From the NCBI GenBank assembly GCA_020427625.1, contig JAGQOI010000003.1, forward strand, positions 1 to 19,691: a stretch of DNA of 19,691 bases, written 5' to 3'. The notes beneath the pieces are model-generated. The model was not told the DNA's origin. It made no database searches and saw nothing but the letters and a program-made list of their open reading frames with translations. Shown here one piece after another: positions 1 through 7,136 of this stretch (positions within the stretch are counted from its first letter, which is position 1; every line of letters begins with the position of its first letter). Source of the stretch: Phycisphaerales bacterium (GTDB lineage Bacteria > Planctomycetota > Phycisphaerae > Phycisphaerales > SM1A02). The position numbers were made by a program, and so were the translations under genes.

Positions 1-1047
1 CGCCTCGCGTTCCATTGCCAGACAGACGACCTCCGCCTTCGTCAGATCATCCGGCGGCGACAGATGCAGGAGGTCGTTCATCTGGCTCAGGAACGGTTCG
101 TCCAGCGACGTGGCGCCGATCAACGCCTCCGTCGCGCTCCGCCGCCACTCGTCGTCGGACGCGGCCCGGGCGCGGACCACCCCGAGAAGATCCGACGCCA
201 GCGTCGTCGTGCAGCAGAATACGCAGTTCTGAACGCTCACGCGCGTGCCCGTCTCCTCGTCGAGGCACGAGCCCGTCGCCATCAGGCGCGTCAGTCGCTC
301 CAATGGCCGCCCGGACAGCCGATCCACGCGCTCCAGAACGATCATCTGGTAGGGCCGCGCCTTCACCTCCGACAGCAGGGAGGGGACATGCCCGCCGCCC
401 GAGGTCGGTTGCCCGAACAGGGCGGCCGACGCCGACGCCTCGTCGCCATGATCGCTGAAGTCGATCGCGATGAAGCCGCCGCCGCGGAACAGGAGTTGCC
501 CGATGCCCATCGCCAGGTGGCGCTTGCCGATCCCGGTATCGCCGACGAGCAGGAATCGACCGAGCGGCGGAAGCTGCGTCTTGCGCTCCTGCTTCTGACG
601 GAGCAGCACGGCGCGGGCAAGGTGCGTGAAGATGCGCGAGATCGCCTCGTCGTGACCCCGAACGACCTCGGCAAGTTGCGCCCGGGCGCGATCGAAGTCG
701 CCCGGACGATGGAGCAACACCATCCGGTCCTCGCGCTCGGCGTCGGGTCTCGCCTCGGTCGACGCCGACCGCGCGCCCGGCACGGGATCGTCCGCCTCCG
801 TCTGAGGCGGCTGAAGGCCGCCGAGGCGACACACCAGGTCGATGAACTGCTTCAGGCCGGGAACCCTGTACGCACGCCCCAGACCCGGGGGATCGTACCG
901 ATGAAGGAAGACCACCGCGGCACCGAGCGCGGCACCGATCGTCACGACGACGATGATCCACCAGCCCAACGGGTTGCGCACCACGAACCGCATGAGCGAG
1001 AACACGAGGAGCGCCAGGAACAGCACTTGAACGAGCGGATGCGTCAT
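1..1047 (-). CDS. Membrane-anchored Clp-type AAA+ domain protein, catalytically degenerate; 3' end beyond the window
   Basis: The first 349 residues are in the window and the frame is still open at base 1. Two hydrophobic helices (about 4-20 and 27-48) precede a charged linker and a domain that aligns by eye with the C-terminal AAA+ module of ClpA/ClpB. Landmarks are the P-loop GDTGIGKRH (169-177), a RIDMSE-like strand IAIDFSDHGDE, the segment ARPYQMIVLERVDR and a FLxxxD-like FLSQMND. Key residues are replaced. The Walker A Ser/Thr after Lys175 is Arg176, the Walker B Asp-Glu is Glu239-Arg240, the sensor-1 Asn falls in Thr280-282, and the arginine finger is Gln322. ATP hydrolysis is therefore unlikely; nucleotide binding or a scaffold role is possible. 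The start ATG overlaps the stop of the 51-aa gene (ATGA), so translation is coupled. The fold call is fairly secure; the role is unknown. Confidence 0.8.
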   Translation of the reverse strand, partial: MTHPLVQVLFLALLVFSLMRFVVRNPLGWWIIVVVTIGAALGAAVVFLHRYDPPGLGRAYRVPGLKQFIDLVCRLGGLQPPQTEADDPVPGARSASTEARPDAEREDRMVLLHRPGDFDRARAQLAEVVRGHDEAISRIFTHLARAVLLRQKQERKTQLPPLGRFLLVGDTGIGKRHLAMGIGQLLFRGGGFIAIDFSDHGDEASASAALFGQPTSGGGHVPSLLSEVKARPYQMIVLERVDRLSGRPLERLTRLMATGSCLDEETGTRVSVQNCVFCCTTTLASDLLGVVRARAASDDEWRRSATEALIGATSLDEPFLSQMNDLLHLSPPDDLTKAEVVCLAMEREA

Positions 1048-1199
1048 GGCGTTGCGGCCGGCTGATTCGAGGCGGCGGACCCTGCGGAGCCGCGCGGCCG
1101 CGGCATGGAAAGCAGCATCAGCGTGCCCACCACCGCAATCACGAGGAGGACTCGGAAGTACGCGGATTGTCTCCAGAGATCTCTGAGTTTCTCGATCAT
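1044..1199 (-). CDS. 51-aa single-helix membrane protein
   Basis: This small gene fills the space between the 305-aa gene and the AAA+ gene. The product starts MIEKLRDLWRQSAYFR, has one hydrophobic helix at about residues 17-33 (VLLVIAVVGTLMLLSM), and ends in a short Ala/Ser/Pro-rich tail. It begins 15 nt after the preceding stop, and its TGA overlaps the ATG of the AAA+ gene as ATGA. That arrangement is strong evidence that it is translated. The basic amphipathic N-terminus followed by a helix suggests an N-in inner-membrane peptide with a short periplasmic tail. I do not recognise a family. It is probably a small subunit or linker of the same complex as its neighbours, which is inference from context only. 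Confidence 0.65.
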   Translation of the reverse strand: MIEKLRDLWRQSAYFRVLLVIAVVGTLMLLSMPRPRGSAGSAASNQPAATP

Positions 1200-1214
1200 G
1201 ACCTCACCGCCGCG

Positions 1215-2132
1215 TCATCGGCCTCCCGCGATGCCGATGGGCTGTTCGTCACCGGGTGCCATGACCCGAGTGAAGTAGTCGCCGCGACTCGTGCGGCATG
1301 CGACGGTGATGCCGCCGCCGCCGTCGTGCACGCCTTCAATACTGATGGTCGTGGCTCCGCCGGCCGGCACGGGCACGGAGACCGTGGTGCCGATGTGCGT
1401 GATCGGGACCATCGCGAAGGGCGAACCGTTGATCTTCACGAGCACGACGTCCCCGTCCTGCGCACAATTGTCGAACAGGAAGACGTGCACGAACGACGGA
1501 TCGCCGCGCAGCACGCCGCGGGCCATCCCGTCCGTGACCGACGGCTCGGGCGCGGCGACGTCGTAGGTCATGCCGATCGCCTTCGCCTTCTCCGTCGCCG
1601 ACTTCAGCGCCGCCGGATCGGTGATCGCCGGGAGCGGATTGGCCGCCTTCATGATGGCGACCGCCTGGCTCGCCTGTTCGTCCGGCGTACCGCCGCCGGC
1701 GAGCACGGCTCGGATCCGCCCGGTCGTCTCGCGGTCGAGATCGGCATCGCCGAAGCCGATCGAACCGACGCTCGAGATCGCGCCTCCGGGACTCACGTGA
1801 CGCAGATTGGCCGACCCCTGCGGGTCGTAGGACGCCGTCACCGGCTCGACATGGGCGGACCAGTTGGGGAACTGCGTCTCGTCGAGCGACGCCGGCGGGT
1901 GCGTTCCGGTCCACGCGAACCAGCCCACCGCGGCCAGGCCGGCGGCGATCACGCCCCGGGCGATCCACGGCGATCGGCGCGGCCGGGTCGGCGTGCCGCG
2001 ATCGTCGCCGTCATCCGCGGACCCGGTCGCAGTCGGAGCCGCATCCGGTCGCCGAAAGAGGTCCGGGGCATCGCTCGAGAGTCCGGACCGTCGCTGCGGT
2101 TCCCGGCTTCGTTCGCTGGTCTCGCGGTCCAT
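1215..2132 (-). CDS. Single-pass membrane protein with exported C-terminal beta domain
   Basis: A 305-aa protein. The Arg/Asp/Pro-rich first 55 residues look disordered and cytoplasmic. They are followed by one transmembrane helix (about 57-75, IARGVIAAGLAAVGWFAW) and an exported region of about 230 residues. The last 100 residues look like a beta-sandwich containing DNCAQDGDVVLVKINGSPF, a D-x(n)-DGDxVxVxxNG pattern I associate with small extracytoplasmic domains of unknown function. A GGGGI-type turn and CRTSRGDYF come near the end. The start ATG has a good ribosome binding site (GGGAGGGG, about 4 nt upstream). It lies 48 nt after the FGE-like gene and 15 nt before the 51-aa gene. No enzyme motif is visible; an adaptor or ligand-binding subunit of the operon's complex is the likeliest reading. 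Confidence 0.75.
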   Translation of the reverse strand: MDRETSERSREPQRRSGLSSDAPDLFRRPDAAPTATGSADDGDDRGTPTRPRRSPWIARGVIAAGLAAVGWFAWTGTHPPASLDETQFPNWSAHVEPVTASYDPQGSANLRHVSPGGAISSVGSIGFGDADLDRETTGRIRAVLAGGGTPDEQASQAVAIMKAANPLPAITDPAALKSATEKAKAIGMTYDVAAPEPSVTDGMARGVLRGDPSFVHVFLFDNCAQDGDVVLVKINGSPFAMVPITHIGTTVSVPVPAGGATTISIEGVHDGGGGITVACRTSRGDYFTRVMAPGDEQPIGIAGGR

Positions 2133-2180
2133 TGTGCCCCTCCCACCATCGGTCCTGCCGGCACCGGTCCCATGATACCG

Positions 2181-3971
2181 TCAGGGTGAGGGCTCGTTCG
2201 ATCGTTCGTCGTATTCCATCACGACACGGAAGCCGAGCCACGACCACTCGTCCCGTCCGGGCCGATCGTCGTACGTGGCGCACCGGGCGTGACGGGACGA
2301 GGACTCGCCACGTCCGCCGCGGAACACGTATTGCCACGTGTCCGCGTCCGGCCGCTCATGAGGATCGATCCGAAGCACGCCGTGTTCGGCCACGGGCCCT
2401 CTCGCATCGGCGCACCACTCGCAGACGTTGCCGAGCATGTCGTGCAGCCCCCACGGATTGGCGGCGAGCCGGCCGACCGGATGAGTCTGGTTGTCCGAGT
2501 TCCGGTCGAGCCACTCGTGAGCAGGGAGCGACGACTCGTCGACATACCAGAGTTCCTTCGTGTCCGCTCGCGCGGCGTACTCCCACTCGGCGGAGGTCGG
2601 CAGCCGGTACCGTCGACCGTCCATCTGACCGAGGCGCGAGCAGAACTCCACGGCCTGGGCCCAGGTGACATTCTCCACCGGTGCGTACGGGTTCGCGGCC
2701 AGCGACGGCTGGAAGCCCATGACGCTTTCGAACTGAGACTGGGTGACTTCGGTCGTCTGGAGGTGAAAGGCCTTCGTCAGACGGACCGGGTGATGGATCT
2801 CGTTGCCGGCGTGGTATTGGCTGCCGGCGGGCGTTCCCATCATGAACTCGCCGGCCGGAATGAGGGCGAAGGTCATGCCCAGGTCGTTGGTCCGGAACAC
2901 CATGGCACGCGCGCCCTCCTCCAGCGTTCGCGCCTCGGCATCGGTGTCGTCGATCGCGAGCAACCGCCGCGCGAAGGCCCACGTGCGCAGGGCGGTCGTC
3001 GGATGAGATGAGGCGGCGCGGGCGAGGTCGAGCAGATGCGCCCGGAACGAGGACTCGAAGGCCCGGCCCGCCGCCGTCCAGGCCACGAGCGCATCGGTCG
3101 CTCGCGCGGCATCCTTCGTGAGATCCTCGGCCACTCGTGCGTCGCTCATGGCCTGCTTCCAGTCATCGCGCCGGATGATGCCGGAGAACTCGGCGAGGAT
3201 CTTGTCACGTTGCTCCTGGATTCGCGTCGCGGTTGCGATCGCCATGTCGATGGTGTCCATCGCGGCCGCGATCGCGCGCACCCGACCCTGCACCTCGAGG
3301 TACGCCTCCATCGCGTCGGTGAGGCGATGAGCCTTCTGGAACTGGTTCGCCACCCGGAACGTCTGCTCGAGATCGGCCCACTCTCGCTCGACGGAAGGCC
3401 GATCGCGCGAGCGACCGAGATCGCCCAGTTGGGCCTCGACGCTCCGACGGAGGATCTCGACGTCCGCCGGTGTGATCGGCGCCGGCGGCGGCGGCGACGA
3501 CCCGCCGGCTGTCGTCGGAGCCGCGGCGGGCCCGCTCGGCGGCGTCGCGGAACGCGGCGCGACCGGCCCGCCTGCGGGTGCCGATGCCGATGCCGGTGCC
3601 GATGCCGGTGCTTGTGTCGGTGTCGGTGTCGGTGCCGGTGCCGGTGCTTGTGCCGGAGTCGAGGGTGACGCGGGCCCTGCGGCCGGCCGGGTGGCACGGG
3701 CCGGCGGCGGTGGAGAACCGGCACTCGCTCCCGGCGCGGCCTGCGATGCCGGTCCCGGGTTCGGTGCCATCGGCGGAGATGTGGGTGCCGGGCCCGGCGC
3801 GGGATTCGACATCGTCGCGGCGGAGCCGCCGGTGTTCAACGCCGGAGTGGAGATCGGCGTGACCGGCGTGACCGGCGTGACCGAACGGCGTTGTCCGTCA
3901 CGATTCATGATGGTCAGGAGGATGACGACCCCGCCGACGACAACGGCCAAAGCAATGTGCGTTCGTCCCAC
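2181..3971 (-). CDS. Membrane-anchored FGE-sulfatase-fold (SUMF1-like) protein, probably non-catalytic
   Basis: I start this gene at the second of two adjacent GTG codons because AAGGAG sits 6 nt upstream. The in-frame ATG at 4082 lies inside the previous gene and is unlikely. The 596-aa product has an N-terminal helix (about 6-21), a long Pro/Ala/Thr-rich linker (about 27-165), a helical, possibly coiled-coil middle (about 170-330), and a C-terminal FGE-sulfatase domain (about 360-596). Signature pieces are IPAGEFMMGTPAGS, TTEVTQSQFESVMG, RLPTSAEWEYAAR, GLHDMLGNVCEWCAD and FRGGRGESSS. Formylglycine-generating enzymes carry two cysteines after the RGG strand; here those positions are Ser and Ala. 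A binding or structural role is therefore likelier than sulfatase activation. The topology predicts a periplasmic FGE domain. Confidence 0.88.
   Translation of the reverse strand: MGRTHIALAVVVGGVVILLTIMNRDGQRRSVTPVTPVTPISTPALNTGGSAATMSNPAPGPAPTSPPMAPNPGPASQAAPGASAGSPPPPARATRPAAGPASPSTPAQAPAPAPTPTPTQAPASAPASASAPAGGPVAPRSATPPSGPAAAPTTAGGSSPPPPAPITPADVEILRRSVEAQLGDLGRSRDRPSVEREWADLEQTFRVANQFQKAHRLTDAMEAYLEVQGRVRAIAAAMDTIDMAIATATRIQEQRDKILAEFSGIIRRDDWKQAMSDARVAEDLTKDAARATDALVAWTAAGRAFESSFRAHLLDLARAASSHPTTALRTWAFARRLLAIDDTDAEARTLEEGARAMVFRTNDLGMTFALIPAGEFMMGTPAGSQYHAGNEIHHPVRLTKAFHLQTTEVTQSQFESVMGFQPSLAANPYAPVENVTWAQAVEFCSRLGQMDGRRYRLPTSAEWEYAARADTKELWYVDESSLPAHEWLDRNSDNQTHPVGRLAANPWGLHDMLGNVCEWCADARGPVAEHGVLRIDPHERPDADTWQYVFRGGRGESSSRHARCATYDDRPGRDEWSWLGFRVVMEYDERSNEPSP
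3577..3657. repeat. Imperfect hexanucleotide tandem repeat inside the FGE-like gene
   Basis: About thirteen copies of a 6-bp unit (GGTGCC, GATGCC or GGTGTC on the plus strand) run in tandem. On the coding strand they give the Ala/Pro/Thr dipeptide linker (APAPAPTPTPTQAPASAPAS type). The array stays in frame and can change length by slippage in steps of two residues without breaking the gene. Confidence 0.85.
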
Positions 3972-4009
3972 CACAAACTCCTTGTTCTTTCGAGTCCTGC
4001 CGGTCGGGC

Positions 4010-4282
4010 TCAGAAGACGCCCGGGAAACCGGCGACGAACGGATCCCAGAGCGAGACCTTCATGACCGTGGCCATCAGCCACGCGATCGGACCGACCATG
4101 ACCCGGTCATCGGTGATGTAGGTGCCGATGAGAATCGCGAAGGCCGGGGATACGCCGCCGATCCACACCATGTCGAGGATGCCGCGGGCGTTTCCCTGTG
4201 ACGCGAATTCCAGGGCATGCATCAGTTCGCTCAGCCAGAGCACCCAGCCGATGATTCCGATCAGCCGCACAACCCAGGTCAT
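4010..4282 (-). CDS. 90-aa three-helix membrane protein, first gene of the operon
   Basis: The product begins MTWVVRLIGIIGWVLWLSEL and contains about three hydrophobic segments (about 3-21, 36-53 and 61-78), with polar turns around EFASQGNARG and YITDDRVMVG. The start ATG is supported by GGGGAGG about 8 nt upstream. Its stop is 38 nt before the GTG start of the FGE-like gene, so the two are probably co-transcribed and this is the promoter-proximal gene of the five. I do not recognise a family. The high hydrophobicity and small size suit a membrane scaffold or assembly subunit. An open frame reaching upstream to 4819 adds only Arg-rich non-protein-like sequence and was not used. Confidence 0.7.
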   Translation of the reverse strand: MTWVVRLIGIIGWVLWLSELMHALEFASQGNARGILDMVWIGGVSPAFAILIGTYITDDRVMVGPIAWLMATVMKVSLWDPFVAGFPGVF

Positions 4283-4757
4283 GTCAGTGGCCTCCCCGCG
4301 CCGACGGTCCCCGGTGGAACGCCGTGCCCAGTAGATACACGAGCGACCGCACAGTATGCCACGGATTCTGCGTCTTTTGGCGGTTGTGGCGACACGCCCG
4401 CCGCACGTCGGGGCGGGTGGTTCCGTGGGGCGCGCGGCCGTAAGTGGTTGGCACCGCAGGCTTGGCGGGTGAGATCCGATGCTTCCGTTCTGCTTCGGTG
4501 GCGGCGCTGACGGGGACCATGAGCCGCCGGAAGCGGCGATCCTTGCCATGCACGAGATGCGTCGGTCCGAATCCGATCGGCTCCACTTTCCGCGCCCGCC
4601 GTCAGCGACTTTCGGCGGGTGCGTGCTCTTGACGCCGCACGGGTTGCGGCGGCGACCGCGCCCCGCGGGGAGTCGCTCCGGTTGCTCGCGGCGAGGAGAC
4701 ACGAGTATCGTGACGGGTGGCGCGGCGGGCCGCCGGCGCCGCGTGCGGAGATCGTGC
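4283..4757. other. 475-nt intergenic region between divergent genes
   Basis: This gap separates the leftward membrane operon from the rightward SRPBCC gene and must hold both promoters, but I see no convincing -35/-10 pair. On the minus strand, TATCTACT near 4330 is a weak -10 candidate. Open frames through the gap on either strand are Arg/Pro-rich and lack ribosome binding sites. The only structured item I can point to is the tRNA-like stretch at 4520-4585, listed separately. Confidence 0.6.
4520..4585 (+). pseudogene. tRNA-like remnant (T-arm and acceptor signature)
   Basis: Bases 4561-4577 read GTCGG-TCCGAAT-CCGAT, a 5-bp stem with one wobble and a 7-nt loop close to the tRNA T-loop TTCGAAT. 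CGGCTCC and a discriminator-like A follow. The stretch TGAGCCG at 4520-4526 pairs with six of the seven acceptor bases. CTTG-CCATGCA-CGAG in between can form a weak anticodon-like stem. At 66 nt the element is too short, U33 and U54-U55 features are off, and the D-arm is irregular. A functional tRNA is unlikely; a decayed tRNA or chance likeness are the alternatives. The opposite strand reads MEPIGFGPTHL, similar to spurious peptides often seen antisense to tRNAs. Confidence 0.2.
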
Positions 4758-5228
4758 ATGACGCCACACGAGTTGCGGGACGGTGCGCACGACACCCCCG
4801 GGGTGGATCGCCGGCGCATTCACTTTGCCGTCGACGTTCGCGCGACCGCCGATCGACTCTGGGATGCGCTGACGCGGCCCGAGTCCATCGTTCAGTGGTG
4901 CTACCCGACCCGATGCACGCTCGACCGGCTCGAGCCCGGTGGCGCGTACACGTTCCACGACGGCGACGATCCGGCCGACTTCGGGGAGATCCTCGTCGCG
5001 GATCCGCCCCGGGCGCTCCGGTTCCGGTGGCGATCAAGCGAGCCGGAGCCGACCATCGTCGACTATCGCCTGGAGGCCGCGCCGGACGGGGAGGTCACTC
5101 GCATCACGTTCACCTGCGGTCCGTTCCGGGCCGGGCCGCGCTGGGATGACCTCTACCACCGGGACTTCACCGGCTGGGTCAGCATCGTCATGAAGCTGAA
5201 GCGCCTCATCGAAGCCGGCGCGCTGTAG
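4758..5228 (+). CDS. SRPBCC (AHSA1/START-like) domain protein
   Basis: The ATG at 4758 has GGAG 7 nt upstream and gives a 156-aa product. Nearly the whole protein is one SRPBCC domain: an opening strand RIHFAVDVRATADRLWDALT, then SIVQWCYPT, a GGAYTFHDGD turn, a FGEILVADPPRALRFRW strand typical of the Aha1/AHSA1 group, and a long C-terminal helix (DFTGWVSIVMKLKRLIEAG). These helix-grip folds form a hydrophobic cavity and are used for ligand binding or as small activator or stress proteins. The ligand cannot be read from sequence. The gene stands alone on this strand and ends 29 nt from the converging gene at 5258. Cytoplasmic, with no signal peptide. Confidence 0.85.
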   Translation: MTPHELRDGAHDTPGVDRRRIHFAVDVRATADRLWDALTRPESIVQWCYPTRCTLDRLEPGGAYTFHDGDDPADFGEILVADPPRALRFRWRSSEPEPTIVDYRLEAAPDGEVTRITFTCGPFRAGPRWDDLYHRDFTGWVSIVMKLKRLIEAGAL

Positions 5229-5233
5229 CGCGC
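5218..5233. terminator. Possible hairpin at the convergent gene ends
   Basis: GCGCGC-TGTA-GCGCGC forms a perfect 6-bp stem that includes the stop codon of the SRPBCC gene and lies between two converging genes. There is no T-run on either side, so this is at best a weak pause or terminator element. Confidence 0.25.
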
Positions 5234-5257
5234 GACCCGTGCGTCCCGGCGGACGAT

Positions 5258-5860
5258 TCAATCCGGCGCCGCGGGCCGCGGTCGGCGTGGCCACAGGCGG
5301 CCGGTGCGCCTCATGTACGCGCGGTACGCGTCGCCGAAGCGTTCGATCATCATGGCTTCCTCGCGGGGGACGCGGACGAGGTAGAGCGGCGCGAAGGTCG
5401 CGACGGCCGCCCATCCGGCGAGCCAGTTCGACAGCAGCAGACCCTGCGCGATCGCGAAGAGCCAGATCGACGCGTACATCGGATGCCGCACGCGCCGGTA
5501 CACGCCGCGGTCGACCAGGGTGTGATCGCGGCGCACTTCGAGGCTGACCGACCAGTTCGGGCCGAGGTCGGCGTGGGATCGCCAGAACAGCCAGAGGGCG
5601 AGGATCATGAGGCCGGCGCCGCACCACGGCAGCGCGCCCGGGCGTTCGACGTCCGCGAACGCGAGCAGCGGCGTGAACACGTACAGCAGGGGCAGCACGA
5701 GGCTGCCGATGCCGACGACGACGAGCAGGGCACGCTCGGTGCCGTCGATCCGGCGGACGACGGTCTCGACGTGCGCGACGCGGCGCTCGAAGACGTGTCG
5801 GATCCCGACGTACACGGCGAAGCCGGCGAGAAACACGAGGTTCCAGGGGTGGTCGAGCAT
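5258..5860 (-). CDS. Isoprenylcysteine carboxyl methyltransferase family membrane protein
   Basis: A 200-aa polytopic membrane protein with about five hydrophobic segments (near 7-20, 44-64, 74-92, 125-137 and 140-155). The C-terminal third carries the ICMT/phospholipid-methyltransferase signature DRGVYRRVRHPMYAS followed by REEAMMIERFGDAYRAYMRR, the S-adenosylmethionine-binding half of this family. In bacteria such proteins methylate lipids or small substrates; bacteria lack prenylated CaaX proteins, so the true acceptor is unknown. It is last in a leftward set after the DUF4870-like gene and the WYL regulator, with a 213-nt gap before it, so it may also have its own promoter. The start ATG has GAGGGCG just upstream. 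Confidence 0.88.
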   Translation of the reverse strand: MLDHPWNLVFLAGFAVYVGIRHVFERRVAHVETVVRRIDGTERALLVVVGIGSLVLPLLYVFTPLLAFADVERPGALPWCGAGLMILALWLFWRSHADLGPNWSVSLEVRRDHTLVDRGVYRRVRHPMYASIWLFAIAQGLLLSNWLAGWAAVATFAPLYLVRVPREEAMMIERFGDAYRAYMRRTGRLWPRRPRPAAPD

Positions 5861-6073
5861 GGGCGCCCTCGTCGGCCGGCGCCATGGTACGACGTCGGCG
5901 CGAAGCGCGGCGGCGTCGTCCGGCCAGCCCCGCGGAATGCCGGCAGGAACGACGCCGCCGGACGGCGTTGTCGACGATCATCGCCCGCGCGCCAAGTCCG
6001 GACCGCCGACGGACTGACGGCGCGTTGTCACCGGTCCGGTGGCGATGTGAAGATGACGTTCGGCATCGAGCCG

Positions 6074-7051
6074 TCAGGCGTCGTCGTACAGCGCGGCCGT
6101 CGCGGCGGCGGCGGCGCGGACGCGGTCGGCGAGCTCGCGGGGGCGCACGACGCGGCAATGCGGGCCCATCGACAGGACCCACCAGGTGATCTCGTCGAGT
6201 CCCGCGACGGTGCAGCGGAAGACGGCCGCGCCGTCGGGACGCTCCTCGATCTCCTGCGTGCGATGCCAGCGCGTGTCGGCGATGGTCTCGGCGAACGTCG
6301 CATCGAAGACGAGCTCGACCTCGTGGTCGGGACGTCCGGGCATCATCCGCCACGCGTTGCCGAGGTGCGCGTCGAGGGAGAACTCCGGCGGCGGCGTGAA
6401 CTCGCGCTGCGTCGCCCGCACCTTCGTGAAGCGACTCAGCTTCAGCGTCCGGATCTCCTCGCGCCCGACGTGATACCCGACGACGTACCACGCCCGCACC
6501 GAGAAGAACAGCGTGTACGGCTCGAAGTCGAACTCCGATTCGTCGGTGTCGGGGTTGAGCGAGTCGTACCGGCAGACGAGGGCGCGCCGGGTCGCGATCG
6601 ACGACTGCATCCGCTCGTACACGCCGGCGCAGCCGTCGCCCGACGCGCTCGGCGCGGTGCGCACGGCGATCCCGTCGGCGAGGCGCGTCATCTCCTCGCG
6701 CACCGACGCCGGCATCATCGCCTGGATCTTCATCATGGCCCGCCACGCCGGCTGGGTGAACGCGATGCGCTCCGGCTGCGCGACGTGCTCGCACAGGACC
6801 GCCAGCGCCAGCGACTCCTGCACCGTGAGATGCAGCGGCGGCAGGAAGAAGTCGGCGCCGACGCGGTACGTCTGCGCCGACGGGTCGAAACGGATCGGGA
6901 TCCCGATGGCCGCGAGTTCGTTGAGGTCGCGGAAGATCGTCCGCTCCGTCACGCCGCATTCCGCGGCCAGGGTCGCGGGCGTCCACCCGTCGCCGCCCTG
7001 GACGAGCGTGAGGATCTGCAGCAGACGGTGCACTCGGGTGTACGACGGCAT
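6074..7051 (-). CDS. WYL-domain transcriptional regulator (HTH + WYL)
   Basis: I start at the ATG giving MPSYTRVHRLLQILTLVQGG because that matches the usual N-terminus of the family. An ATG 18 codons earlier (7105) adds only a basic extension. The 325-aa protein has an HTH_11/DeoR-type winged helix at about 1-62 (TPATLAAECGVTERTIFRDL, AAIGIPIRF) and a WYL domain around 145-220 with the variant core SVRAWYVVGYHVGREEIR and KLSRFTKVRAT. A WCX-like C-terminal extension ends VVRPRELADRVRA. WYL regulators sense small ligands, often nucleotides or single-stranded DNA, and control stress, repair or defence genes. It probably regulates itself and its neighbours. The DUF4870-like gene lies 85 nt upstream on the same strand. 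Confidence 0.9.
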   Translation of the reverse strand: MPSYTRVHRLLQILTLVQGGDGWTPATLAAECGVTERTIFRDLNELAAIGIPIRFDPSAQTYRVGADFFLPPLHLTVQESLALAVLCEHVAQPERIAFTQPAWRAMMKIQAMMPASVREEMTRLADGIAVRTAPSASGDGCAGVYERMQSSIATRRALVCRYDSLNPDTDESEFDFEPYTLFFSVRAWYVVGYHVGREEIRTLKLSRFTKVRATQREFTPPPEFSLDAHLGNAWRMMPGRPDHEVELVFDATFAETIADTRWHRTQEIEERPDGAAVFRCTVAGLDEITWWVLSMGPHCRVVRPRELADRVRAAAAATAALYDDA

Positions 7052-7136
7052 GCCCGGTTCCCGGAATGGCGCGAGCGCGTTCGGTCGGATCGCCCGCCCC
7101 GGCACGGTCCGGCGTCGGGCACGAACGAACGTCGGA

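Noticed and set aside
64..1065. Plus-strand open frame of 333 residues opposite the AAA+ gene
   Set aside because: The minus frame aligns with Clp AAA+ modules along its length and starts with membrane helices; the plus frame is His/Arg/Glu-rich with no fold signal.
4284..4586. 100-residue minus-strand frame ending 1 nt before the first operon gene (starts MEPIGFGPTHL)
   Set aside because: The start resembles spurious proteins read antisense to tRNAs, the rest is low-quality composition, and no ribosome binding site is seen. The good site before 4282 serves the 90-aa gene.
5034..6986. 650-residue minus-strand frame running across the ICMT-family and WYL genes
   Set aside because: It crosses two well-supported genes in another frame and has no domain; this is GC codon bias.
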